This document shows, piece after piece, positions 9,120 through 21,070 of a DNA stretch of 64,000 nucleotides. Under the pieces are notes generated by a model. That model was given only the letters and a program-made list of their open reading frames with translations, made no database searches and had not been told where the DNA came from. Within the stretch, counting starts at the first letter, position 1. Every line of letters starts with the position of its first letter. A program made the position numbers and the translations under genes. The stretch is from Agelaius tricolor (taxonomy: Eukaryota > Chordata > Aves > Passeriformes > Icteridae), in contig JALJCS010000055.1 in the NCBI GenBank assembly GCA_023055355.1, positions 1 to 64,000 on the forward strand, given 5' to 3'.

Positions 9120-10257
9120 GGCCACCTTGAACATATTACTGATACCCTGGGTAAAGGACATTTATCCCATGGAAAATGGCCTTCATTTCTGGCCTGTTGG
9201 CCTGGCAGGCAGGGCAGTGCCAAGCGAGCAATTTGCAAACTCTGCTGGATCCTTCCAAAACAAAAGCTGCCAGCAAATAGGAAGCTGCAAGTACTTAGAG
9301 CCCCTGATGCCAACTTCAAACTGATAGCCAGACCCTGGGGAAAGCACTTCTTTTTCCCATGCAAAATGGCCTCTGTTTGTAGCCATTTGCCCTGGCCAAC
9401 AGGGCAGTGACCAGTGAGTAATTTTTACACTTTGCTGGATTCCTGCTGAACTAACGCTGTTGGCAACTAGGAGCTTGCATGTCCTTAGAGCCCCATGGCC
9501 ACCTGTCATCTGACACCCAGACCCTGGGGACATGACATCATTTTCCCCAGGGATATTGAGGTCAGTTTGAGGCCACTCGCTCTGGCCATCTGCATCGTTC
9601 CCGGTTTGTAATTTGCAATCATGGCTGATTTATTCCATAAATAAAGCTGCTGGGAACGAGGACCCCGGAAGTCCTTGGAGCCCCAAAGGCCACCTTTCAT
9701 CTGACACCCAGACCCTGGGGAAAGGACTTCTTTTTCCCATACAAAATGGCCTCCATTTGCAGCCATTTGCCCTGGCCAACAGGACAGTGCCCAGTGAGAA
9801 ATTTTTACACTTTGCTGGATTCCTCCAAAACTAAAGCTGCCGGCAACTAGGAGCTTGCAAGTCCTTAGAGCCCTAAAGGCCACCTTTCATCTGACACCCA
9901 GACCTTGGGGACATGACTTCATTTTCCCCAGGGAAATTGGGGTCAGTTTGAGGCCACTCGCCCTGGCCATCTGCATCGTTCCCGGTGGGAAATTTGCAAA
10001 GTTGGCTGATTTTCTCCAAAACTAAGGCTGCTGGCAACGAGGACCCCGGAAGTCCTTGGAGCCCCAAAGGCCACATTTCATCTGACACCCAGACCCTGGG
10101 GAAGGGACTTCTTTTTCTCATGGGAATGGCCTCCGTTTGCAGCCGCTCACCCTGGGCAGAAAGAGGGGAGACAAGGTAGAATTACCAAATTTTGCTGGAT
10201 TTTTCCAAAATTAATGTTGGCAGCAATGAAGATCCTGTAAGTACTTAGAGCCTCAAA
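9120..10257. repeat. 6-mer cassette, C B A1 B A B'
   Basis: This 1138 bp building block is also at 4378-5515, 13862-14999, 18604-19741, 23349-24486, 28094-29231, 43658-44795, 53150-54287, 57133-58270 and 61683-62820. It is the shortest cassette, alternates perfectly, and has no D or A'. All copies start with the CTGATACCC/CCTGTTGG allele of C. Confidence 0.92.
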
Positions 10258-13200
10258 GGCCACCTTGAACATATTACTGATACCCTGGGTAAAGGACATT
10301 TATCCCATGGAAAATGGCCTTCATTTCTGGCCTGTTGGCCTGGCAGGCAGGGCAGTGCCAAGCGAGCAATTTGCAAACTCTGCTGGATCCTTCCAAAACA
10401 AAAGCTGCCAGCAAATAGGAAGCTGCAAGTACTTAGAGCCCCTGATGCCAACTTCAAACTGATAGCCAGACCCTGGGGAAAGCACTTCTTTTTCCCATGC
10501 AAAATGGCCTCACATTGCAGCCGGTTCCCCTGGCCAACAGGGCAGTGACCAGTGAGAAATTTTTACACTTTGCTGGATTCCTACTGAACTAACGCTGTTG
10601 GCAACTAGGAGCTTGCAAGTCCTTAGAGCCCCATGGCCACCTTTCATCTGACACCCAGACCCTGGGGACATGACTTCATTTTCCCCATGGAAAATGGGGT
10701 CAGTTTGAGGCCACTCGCCCTGGCCATCTGCATCGTGCCCGGTGTGAAATTTGCAATCATGGCTGATTTTCTCCAAATCTAAAGCTGCTTGCAAGGAGGA
10801 CCCTGGAAGTCCTTGGAGCCCCATGGCCACCTTTCATCTGACACCCAGACCCTGGGGAAAGGACTTCTTTTTCCCATGCAAAATGGCCTCTCTTTGTAGC
10901 CATTTGCCCTGGCCAACAAGGCAGTGCCCAGCCAGAAATTTTTTAACATTACTGGATTCCTGCAGAACTAACGGTATTGGCAACTAGGAGCTTGCAAGTC
11001 CTTAGAGCCCCAAAGGCCACCTTTCATCTGACACCCAGACTCTGGGCCAATGACTTCATTTTCCCTATGGAAAATCGCCTCCATTTCTGGCCTCTCGCCC
11101 TGACTTTAGGGTGGCGCCCAACAAGAAATTTGCAATCTTTGCTGGATTTCTCCAAATCTAAAGCTGCCAATAAGTAGTACCTTGCAAGTCCTTAGAGCCC
11201 TAAAGGCCACCTTTCATCTGACACCCAGACCCTGGGGAAAGGACTTCTTTTTCCCATGCAAAATGGCCTCAGTTTGAAGCCATTTGCCCTGGCCAACAGG
11301 GCAGTGCCCAGTGAGAAATTTTTAAACATTGCTGGATTCCTCCACAACTAAAGCTGCCGGCAACTAGGAGCTTGCAAGTCCTTAGAGCCCTAAAGTCCAC
11401 CTTTCATCTGAAACCCAGAACTTGGGGACATGACTTCTTTTCCCCATGGAAAATGGGGTCAGTTTGAGGCCGATCGCCCTGGCCATCTGCCTCGTTCCAT
11501 GTGTGAAATTTGCAAACTTGGCTGATTTTCTCCAAATCTAAAGCTGCTGGCAAGGAGGACCCTGGAAGTCCTTAGAGCACCAAAGTCCACCTTTCATTGA
11601 TACCCATACCCTGGGGGCATGTCTTCATTGTCCTGATGGAAAATCAGATCAGTATGAGGCCATTCGCCCTAGCCATCTCTATCGTTCCCGGTGTGAAATT
11701 TGCAAACTTGGCTGATTTTCTCCAAAACTAAAGCTGCTGGCAAGGCAGACCCTGAAAGTCCTTAGTGCCCCAAAGGCCACCTTTCATCTGACACCCAGAC
11801 CCTGGGGAAAGGACTTCTTTTTCCCATGCAAAATGGCCTCTGTTTGTAGCCATTTGCCCTGGCCAACAGGGCAGTGCCCAGTGAGAAATTTGCAAACTTT
11901 GCTGGATTCCTCCACAACTAAAGCTGCCAGCAACTAGGAGCTTGCAAGTCCTTAGAGCCCTAAAGTCCACCTTTCATCTGACACCCAGACCTTGGGGACA
12001 TGACTTCTTTTCCACATGGAAAATCGGATCAGTTTGAGGCCACTCGCCCTGGCCATCTGCATCGTTCCCGGTGTGAAATTTGAAAACTTGGCTGATTTTA
12101 TCCAAAACTAAAGCTGCTGGCAACGAGGACCCCGGAAGTCCTTAGAGCCCCAAAGGCCACATTTCATCTGACACCCAGACCCTGGGGAAAGGACTTCTTT
12201 TTCCCATGGGAAATGGCCTCCGTTTGCAGCCACTCACCCTGGGCAGAAAGAGGGGAGACAAGGTAGAATTACCAAATCTTTGCTGGATTTTTCCAAAATT
12301 AATGCTGGCAGCAACGAAGATCCTGTAAGTACTTAGAGCCTCAAAGGCCACCTTGAACATATTACTAATACCCTGGGTAAAGGACGTTTATCCCATGGAA
12401 AATGGCCTTCATTTCTGGCCACTTGGCCTGGCAGGCAGGGCAGCGCCAAGCGAGCAATTTGCAAACTCTGCTGGATCCTTCCAAAACAAAAGCTGCCAGC
12501 AAATAGGAAGCTGCAAGTACTTAGAGCCCCTGATGCCAACTTCAAACTGATAGCCAGACCCTGGGGAAAGCACTTCTTTTTCCCATGCAAAATGGCCTCA
12601 CTTTGCAGCCATTTGCCATGGCCAACAGGGCAGTGCCCAGTGAGAAATTTTTACACTTTGCTGGATTCCTACTGAACTAACGCTGCTGGCAACTAGGAGC
12701 TTGCAAGTCCTTAGAGCCCCATGGCCACCTTTCATCTGACACCCAGACCCTGGGGACATGACTTCATTTTCCCCAGGGAAATTGGGGTCAGTTTGAGGCC
12801 ACTCGCCCTGGCCATCTGCATCGTGCCCGGTGTGAAATTTGCAATCATGGCTGATTTTCTCCAAATCTAAAGCTGCTGGCAACGAGGACCCTGGAAGTCC
12901 TTGGAGCCCCATGGCCACCTTTCATCTGACACCCAGACCCTGGGGAAAGGACTTCTTTTTCCCATGCAAAATGGCCTGTCTTTGTAGCCATTTGCCCTGG
13001 CCAACAAGTCAGTGCCCAGCCAGAAATTTTTTAACATTACTGGATTCCTGCAGAACTAACGGTATTGGCAACTAGGAGCTTGCAAGTCCTTAGAGCCCCA
13101 AAGGCCACCTTTCATCTGACACCCAGACCCTGGGCCAATGACTTCATTTTCCCTATGGAAAATCGCCTCCATTTCTGGCCTCTCGCCCTGACTTTAGGGT

Positions 13201-14238
13201 GGCGCCCAACAAGAAATTTGCAATCTTTGCTGGATTTCTCCAAATCTAAAGCTGCCAAGAAGTAGTACCTTGCAAGTCCTTAGAGCCCTAAAGGCCACCT
13301 TTCATCTGACACCCAGACCCTGGGGAAAGGACTTCTTTTTCCCATGCAAAATGGCCTCCATTTGCAGCCATTTGCCCTGGCCAACAGGACAGTGCCCAGT
13401 GAGAAATTTTTACACTTTGCTGGATTCCTCAAAAACTAAAGCTGCCGGCAACTAGGAGCTTGCAAGTCCTTAGAGCCCCAAAGGCCACCTTTCATCTGAC
13501 ACCCAGACCTTGGGGACATGACTTCATTTTCCCCAGGGTAATTGGGGTCAGTTTGACGCCACTCGCCCTGGCCATCTGCATCGTTCCCGGTGGGAAATTT
13601 GCAAACTTGGCTGATTTTCTCCAAATCTAAAGCTGCTGGCAAGGAGGACCCTGGAAGTCCTTGGAGCCCCATGGCCACCTTTCATCTGACACCCAGACCC
13701 TGGGGAAAGGACTTCTTTTTCTCATGGGAATGGCCTCCGTTTGCAGCCACTCACCCTGGGCAGAAAGAGGGGAGACAAGGTAGAATTACCAAATTTTGCT
13801 GGATTTTTCCAAAATTAATGCTGGCAGCAACGAAGATCCTGTAAGTACTTAGAGCCTCAAAGGCCACCTTGAACATATTACTGATACCCTGGGTAAAGGA
13901 CATTTATCCCATGGAAAATGGCCTTCATTTCTGGCCTGTTGGCCTGGCAGGCAGGGCAGTGCCAAGCGAGCAATTTGCAAACTCTGCTGGATCCTTCCAA
14001 AACAAAAGCTGCCAGCAAATAGGAAGCTGCAAGTACTTAGAGCCCCTGATGCCAACTTCAAACTGATAGCCAGACCCTGGGGAAAGCACTTCTTTTTCCC
14101 ATGCAAAATGGCCTCACTTTGCAGCCGGTTCCCCTGGCCAACAGGGCAGTGACCAGTGAGTAATTTTTACACTTTGCTGGATTCCTGCTGAACTAACGCT
14201 GTTGGCAACTAGGAGCTTGCATGTCCTTAGAGCCCCAT
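9497..14238. repeat. 25-mer HOR (type 1), copy 3
   Basis: This unit is exactly 4742 bp with the same monomer order as copies 1 and 2. It departs from them in phased variants. m16 begins ACTTAGAG rather than ACATAGAG. The m18 monomer near 12736 reads CATCTGACAC where copies 1, 2 and 4 read CATCTCACAC. The D monomer m20 ends GGATTTCTCC rather than GGATTCCTCC. m25 reads CTCACTTTGCAGCCGG rather than CTCTGTTTGTAGCC. Copies 3 and 4 share most of these, so two sub-lineages exist inside this regular block. Confidence 0.94.
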
Positions 14239-17200
14239 GGCCACCTGTCATCTGACACCCAGACCCTGGGGACATGACATCATTTTCCCCAGGGATATTG
14301 AGGTCAGTTTGAGGCCACTCGCTCTGGCCATCTGCATCGTTCCCGGTTTGTAATTTGCAATCATGGCTGATTTATTCCATAAATAAAGCTGCTGGGAACG
14401 AGGACCCCGGAAGTCCTTGGAGCCCCAAAGGCCACCTTTCATCTGACACCCAGACCCTGGGGAAAGGACTTCTTTTTCCCATACAAAATGGCCTCCATTT
14501 GCAGCCATTTGCCCTGGCCAACAGGACAGTGCCCAGTGAGAAATTTTTACACTTTGCTGCATTCCTCCAAAACTAAAGCTGCCGGCAACTAGGAGCTTGC
14601 AAGTCCTTAGAGCCCTAAAGGCCACCTTTCATCTGACACCCAGACCTTGGGGACATGACTTCATTTTCCCCAGGGAAATTGGGGTCAGTTTGAGGCCACT
14701 CGCCCTGGCCATCTGCATCGTTCCCGGTGGGAAATTTGCAAAGTTGGCTGATTTTCTCCAAAACTAAGGCTGCTGGCAACGAGGACCCCGGAAGTCCTTG
14801 GAGCCCCAAAGGCCACATTTCATCTGACACCCAGACCCTGGGGAAGGGACTTCTTTTTCTCATGGGAATGGCCTCCGTTTGCAGCCGCTCACCCTGGGCA
14901 GAAAGAGGGGAGACAAGGTAGAATTACCAAATTTTGCTGGATTTTTCCAAAATTAATGTTGGCAGCAATGAAGATCCTGTAAGTACTTAGAGCCTCAAAG
15001 GCCACCTTGAACATATTACTGATACCCTGGGTAAAGGACATTTATCCCATGGAAAATGGCCTTCATTTCTGGCCTGTTGGCCTGGCAGGCAGGGCAGTGC
15101 CAAGCGAGCAATTTGCAAACTCTGCTGGATCCTTCCAAAACAAAAGCTGCCAGCAAATAGGAAGCTGCAAGTACTTAGAGCCCCTGATGCCAACTTCAAA
15201 CTGATAGCCAGACCCTGGGGAAAGCACTTCTTTTTCCCATGCAAAATGGCCTCACATTGCAGCCGGTTCCCCTGGCCAACAGGGCAGTGACCAGTGAGAA
15301 ATTTTTACACTTTGCTGGATTCCTACTGAACTAACGCTGTTGGCAACTAGGAGCTTGCAAGTCCTTAGAGCCCCATGGCCACCTTTCATCTGACACCCAG
15401 ACCCTGGGGACATGACTTCATTTTCCCCATGGAAAATGGGGTCAGTTTGAGGCCACTCGCCCTGGCCATCTGCATCGTGCCCGGTGTGAAATTTGCAATC
15501 ATGGCTGATTTTCTCCAAATCTAAAGCTGCTTGCAAGGAGGACCCTGGAAGTCCTTGGAGCCCCATGGCCACCTTTCATCTGACACCCAGACCCTGGGGA
15601 AAGGACTTCTTTTTCCCATGCAAAATGGCCTCTCTTTGTAGCCATTTGCCCTGGCCAACAAGGCAGTGCCCAGCCAGAAATTTTTTAACATTACTGGATT
15701 CCTGCAGAACTAACGGTATTGGCAACTAGGAGCTTGCAAGTCCTTAGAGCCCCAAAGGCCACCTTTCATCTGACACCCAGACTCTGGGCCAATGACTTCA
15801 TTTTCCCTATGGAAAATCGCCTCCATTTCTGGCCTCTCGCCCTGACTTTAGGGTGGCGCCCAACAAGAAATTTGCAATCTTTGCTGGATTTCTCCAAATC
15901 TAAAGCTGCCAATAAGTAGTACCTTGCAAGTCCTTAGAGCCCTAAAGGCCACCTTTCATCTGACACCCAGACCCTGGGGAAAGGACTTCTTTTTCCCATG
16001 CAAAATGGCCTCAGTTTGAAGCCATTTGCCCTGGCCAACAGGGCAGTGCCCAGTGAGAAATTTTTAAACATTGCTGGATTCCTCCACAACTAAAGCTGCC
16101 GGCAACTAGGAGCTTGCAAGTCCTTAGAGCCCTAAAGTCCACCTTTCATCTGAAACCCAGAACTTGGGGACATGACTTCTTTTCCCCATGGAAAATGGGG
16201 TCAGTTTGAGGCCGATCGCCCTGGCCATCTGCCTCGTTCCATGTGTGAAATTTGCAAACTTGGCTGATTTTCTCCAAATCTAAAGCTGCTGGCAAGGAGG
16301 ACCCTGGAAGTCCTTAGAGCACCAAAGTCCACCTTTCATTGATACCCATACCCTGGGGGCATGTCTTCATTGTCCTGATGGAAAATCAGATCAGTATGAG
16401 GCCATTCGCCCTAGCCATCTCTATCGTTCCCGGTGTGAAATTTGCAAACTTGGCTGATTTTCTCCAAAACTAAAGCTGCTGGCAAGGCAGACCCTGAAAG
16501 TCCTTAGTGCCCCAAAGGCCACCTTTCATCTGACACCCAGACCCTGGGGAAAGGACTTCTTTTTCCCATGCAAAATGGCCTCTGTTTGTAGCCATTTGCC
16601 CTGGCCAACAGGGCAGTGCCCAGTGAGAAATTTGCAAACTTTGCTGGATTCCTCCACAACTAAAGCTGCCAGCAACTAGGAGCTTGCAAGTCCTTAGAGC
16701 CCTAAAGTCCACCTTTCATCTGACACCCAGACCTTGGGGACATGACTTCTTTTCCACATGGAAAATCGGATCAGTTTGAGGCCACTCGCCCTGGCCATCT
16801 GCATCGTTCCCGGTGTGAAATTTGAAAACTTGGCTGATTTTATCCAAAACTAAAGCTGCTGGCAACGAGGACCCCGGAAGTCCTTAGAGCCCCAAAGGCC
16901 ACATTTCATCTGACACCCAGACCCTGGGGAAAGGACTTCTTTTTCCCATGGGAAATGGCCTCCGTTTGCAGCCACTCACCCTGGGCAGAAAGAGGGGAGA
17001 CAAGGTAGAATTACCAAATCTTTGCTGGATTTTTCCAAAATTAATGCTGGCAGCAACGAAGATCCTGTAAGTACTTAGAGCCTCAAAGGCCACCTTGAAC
17101 ATATTACTAATACCCTGGGTAAAGGACGTTTATCCCATGGAAAATGGCCTTCATTTCTGGCCACTTGGCCTGGCAGGCAGGGCAGCGCCAAGCGAGCAAT

Positions 17201-18980
17201 TTGCAAACTCTGCTGGATCCTTCCAAAACAAAAGCTGCCAGCAAATAGGAAGCTGCAAGTACTTAGAGCCCCTGATGCCAACTTCAAACTGATAGCCAGA
17301 CCCTGGGGAAAGCACTTCTTTTTCCCATGCAAAATGGCCTCACTTTGCAGCCATTTGCCATGGCCAACAGGGCAGTGCCCAGTGAGAAATTTTTACACTT
17401 TGCTGGATTCCTACTGAACTAACGCTGCTGGCAACTAGGAGCTTGCAAGTCCTTAGAGCCCCATGGCCACCTTTCATCTCACACCCAGACCCTGGGGACA
17501 TGACTTCATTTTCCCCAGGGAAATTGGGGTCAGTTTGAGGCCACTCGCCCTGGCCATCTGCATCGTGCCCGGTGTGAAATTTGCAATCATGGCTGATTTT
17601 CTCCAAATCTAAAGCTGCTGGCAACGAGGACCCTGGAAGTCCTTGGAGCCCCATGGCCACCTTTCATCTGACACCCAGACCCTGGGGAAAGGACTTCTTT
17701 TTCCCATGCAAAATGGCCTGTCTTTGTAGCCATTTGCCCTGGCCAACAAGTCAGTGCCCAGCCAGAAATTTTTTAACATTACTGGATTCCTGCAGAACTA
17801 ACGGTATTGGCAACTAGGAGCTTGCAAGTCCTTAGAGCCCCAAAGGCCACCTTTCATCTGACACCCAGACCCTGGGCCAATGACTTCATTTTCCCTATGG
17901 AAAATCGCCTCCATTTCTGGCCTCTCGCCCTGACTTTAGGGTGGCGCCCAACAAGAAATTTGCAATCTTTGCTGGATTTCTCCAAATCTAAAGCTGCCAA
18001 GAAGTAGTACCTTGCAAGTCCTTAGAGCCCTAAAGGCCACCTTTCATCTGACACCCAGACCCTGGGGAAAGGACTTCTTTTTCCCATGCAAAATGGCCTC
18101 CATTTGCAGCCATTTGCCCTGGCCAACAGGACAGTGCCCAGTGAGAAATTTTTACACTTTGCTGGATTCCTCAAAAACTAAAGCTGCCGGCAACTAGGAG
18201 CTTGCAAGTCCTTAGAGCCCCAAAGGCCACCTTTCATCTGACACCCAGACCTTGGGGACATGACTTCATTTTCCCCAGGGTAATTGGGGTCAGTTTGACG
18301 CCACTCGCCCTGGCCATCTGCATCGTTCCCGGTGGGAAATTTGCAAACTTGGCTGATTTTCTCCAAATCTAAAGCTGCTGGCAAGGAGGACCCTGGAAGT
18401 CCTTGGAGCCCCATGGCCACCTTTCATCTGACACCCAGACCCTGGGGAAAGGACTTCTTTTTCTCATGGGAATGGCCTCCGTTTGCAGCCACTCACCCTG
18501 GGCAGAAAGAGGGGAGACAAGGTAGAATTACCAAATTTTGCTGGATTTTTCCAAAATTAATGCTGGCAGCAACGAAGATCCTGTAAGTACTTAGAGCCTC
18601 AAAGGCCACCTTGAACATATTACTGATACCCTGGGTAAAGGACATTTATCCCATGGAAAATGGCCTTCATTTCTGGCCTGTTGGCCTGGCAGGCAGGGCA
18701 GTGCCAAGCGAGCAATTTGCAAACTCTGCTGGATCCTTCCAAAACAAAAGCTGCCAGCAAATAGGAAGCTGCAAGTACTTAGAGCCCCTGATGCCAACTT
18801 CAAACTGATAGCCAGACCCTGGGGAAAGCACTTCTTTTTCCCATGCAAAATGGCCTCACTTTGCAGCCGGTTCCCCTGGCCAACAGGGCAGTGACCAGTG
18901 AGTAATTTTTACACTTTGCTGGATTCCTGCTGAACTAACGCTGTTGGCAACTAGGAGCTTGCATGTCCTTAGAGCCCCAT
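14239..18980. repeat. 25-mer HOR (type 1), copy 4
   Basis: This is another 4742 bp unit, closest to copy 3. It shares the m16, m20 and m25 variants but has CATCTCACAC in m18 near 17478, as in copies 1 and 2. A private change in the m2 monomer near 14560 gives TTTGCTGCATTCC instead of TTTGCTGGATTCC. It is followed by one more A1 B A B' C run, after which the array switches to the type 2 HOR. Confidence 0.94.
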
Positions 18981-19741
18981 GGCCACCTGTCATCTGACAC
19001 CCAGACCCTGGGGACATGACATCATTTTCCCCAGGGATATTGAGGTCAGTTTGAGGCCACTCGCTCTGGCCATCTGCATCGTTCCCGGTTTGTAATTTGC
19101 AATCATGGCTGATTTATTCCATAAATAAAGCTGCTGGGAACGAGGACCCCGGAAGTCCTTGGAGCCCCAAAGGCCACCTTTCATCTGACACCCAGACCCT
19201 GGGGAAAGGACTTCTTTTTCCCATACAAAATGGCCTCCATTTGCAGCCATTTGCCCTGGCCAACAGGACAGTGCCCAGTGAGAAATTTTTACACTTTGCT
19301 GGATTCCTCCAAAACTAAAGCTGCCGGCAACTAGGAGCTTGCAAGTCCTTAGAGCCCCAAAGGCCACCTTTCATCTGACACCCAGACCTTGGGGACATGA
19401 CTTCATTTTCCCCAGGGAAATTGGGGTCAGTTTGACGCCACTCGCCCTGGCCATCTGCATCGTTCCCGGTGGGAAATTTGCAAACTTGGCTGATTTTCTC
19501 CAAAACTAAGGCTGCTGGCAACGAGGACCCCGGAAGTCCTTGGAGCCCCAAAGGCCACATTTCATCTGACACCCAGACCCTGGGGAAGGGACTTCTTTTT
19601 CTCATGGGAATGGCCTCCGTTTGCAGCCACTCACCCTGGGCAGAAAGAGGGGAGACAAGGTAGAATTACCAAATTTTGCTGGATTTTTCCAAAATTAATG
19701 TTGGCAGCAATGAAGATCCTGTAAGTACTTAGAGCCTCAAA
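18981..19741. repeat. End of the last type 1 HOR: A1 B A B'
   Basis: Four monomers complete the 6-mer cassette that began at 18604 and form the junction between the regular left block and the mosaic right part. They already carry variants typical of the right part: TTTGACGCC in the A monomer near 19435, and CAGCCACTCACC instead of CAGCCGCTCACC in B' near 19627. The transition between the two HOR families is therefore gradual rather than a single clean break. Confidence 0.88.
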
Positions 19742-21070
19742 GGCCACCTTGAACATATTACTGATACCCTGGGTAAAGGACATTTATCCCATGGAAAATG
19801 GCCTTCATTTCTGGCCTGTTGGCCTGGCAGGCAGGGCAGTGCCAAGCGAGCAATTTGCAAACTCTGCTGGATCCTTCCAAAACAAAAGCTGCCAGCAAAT
19901 AGGAAGCTGCAAGTACTTAGAGCCCCTGATGCCAACTTCAAACTGATAGCCAGACCCTGGGGAAAGGACTTCTTTTTCCCATGCAAAATGGCCTCACTTT
20001 GAAGCCATTTGCCCTGGCCAACAGGGCAGTGCCCAGTGAGAAATTTTTAAACATTGCTGGATTCCTCCACAACTAAAGCTGCCGGCAACTAGGAGCTTGC
20101 AAGTCCTTAGAGCCCTAAAGTCCACCTTTCATCTGAAACGCAGAACTTGGGGACATGACTTCGTTTCCCCATGGAAAATGGGGTCAGTTTGAGGCCGATC
20201 GCCCTGGCCATCTGCCTCGTTCCATGTGTGAAATTTGCAAACTTGGCTGATTTTCTCCAAATCTAAAGCTGCTGGCAAGGAGGACCCTGGAAGTCCTTAG
20301 AGCACCAAAGTCCACCTTTCATTGATACCCATACCCTGGGGGCATGTCTTCATTGTCCTGATGGAAAATCAGATCAGTATGAGGCCATTCGCCCTAGCCA
20401 TCTCTATCGTTCCCGGTGTGAAATTTGCAAACTTGGCTGATTTTCTCCAAAACTAAAGCTGCTGGCAAGGCAGACCCTGAAAGTCCTTAGTGCCCCAAAG
20501 GCCACATTTCATCTGACACCCAGACCCTGGGGAAAGGACTTCTTTTTCCCATGCAAAATGGCCTCTGTTTGTAGCCATTTGCCCTGGCCAACAGGGCAGT
20601 GCCCAGTGAGAAATTTGCAAACTTTGCTGGATTCCTCCACAACTAAAGCTGCCAGCAACTAGGAGCTTGCAAGTCCTTAGAGCCCTAAAGTCCACCTTTC
20701 ATCTGACACCCAGACCTTGGGGACATGACTTCTTTTCCACATGGAAAATCGGATCAGTTTGAGGCCACTCGCCCTGGCCATCTGCATCGTTCCCGGTGTG
20801 AAATTTGAAAACTTGGCTGATTTTCTCCAAAACTAAAGCTGCTGGCAACGAGGACCCCGGAAGTCCTTAGAGCCCCAAAGGCCACATTTCATCTGACACC
20901 CAGACCCTGGGGAAAGGACTTCTTTTTCCCATGGGAAATGGCCTCCGTTTGCAGCCACTCACCCTGGGCAGAAAGAGGGGAGACAAGGTAGAATTACCAA
21001 ATCTTTGCTGGATTTTTCCAAAATTAATGCTGGCAGCAACGAAGATCCTGTAAGTACATAGAGCCTCAAA
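19742..21070. repeat. 7-mer cassette C B A A' B A B' with hybrid second monomer
   Basis: This 1329 bp cassette equals the left-block 11-mer minus four monomers (A B D B). Its second monomer (19930-20119) begins as m6 (ATGCCAACTTCAAACTGATAGC) and continues as m10 (TTTGAAGCC, then TTTTTAAACATTGCTGG). The exchange lies in the shared CAGACCCTGGGGAAAG at about 19951-19966. The same junction is present in every 7-mer: 24487, 29232, 36064, 44796, 48214, 49543, 54288 and 62821 (the last cut by the window end). Confidence 0.9.

Larger units (their letters stand above)
4755..9496. repeat. 25-mer HOR (type 1), copy 2 (reference copy)
   Basis: This is a complete 4742 bp unit without the start-of-window insertion, so it is the best reference for the monomer classes. 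Monomer starts are 4755, 4946, 5136, 5327, 5516, 5704, 5893, 6083, 6273, 6463, 6653, 6843, 7033, 7223, 7413, 7604, 7792, 7981, 8171, 8361, 8551, 8741, 8931, 9120 and 9308. Private variants include C at 8689 and G at 8815 (TTTGAGGCC where copies 1, 3 and 4 have TTTGACGCC). With copy 1 it shares CTCTGTTTGTAGCC in the m25 monomer at the unit end and ACATAGAG at the start of m16. Confidence 0.95.
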
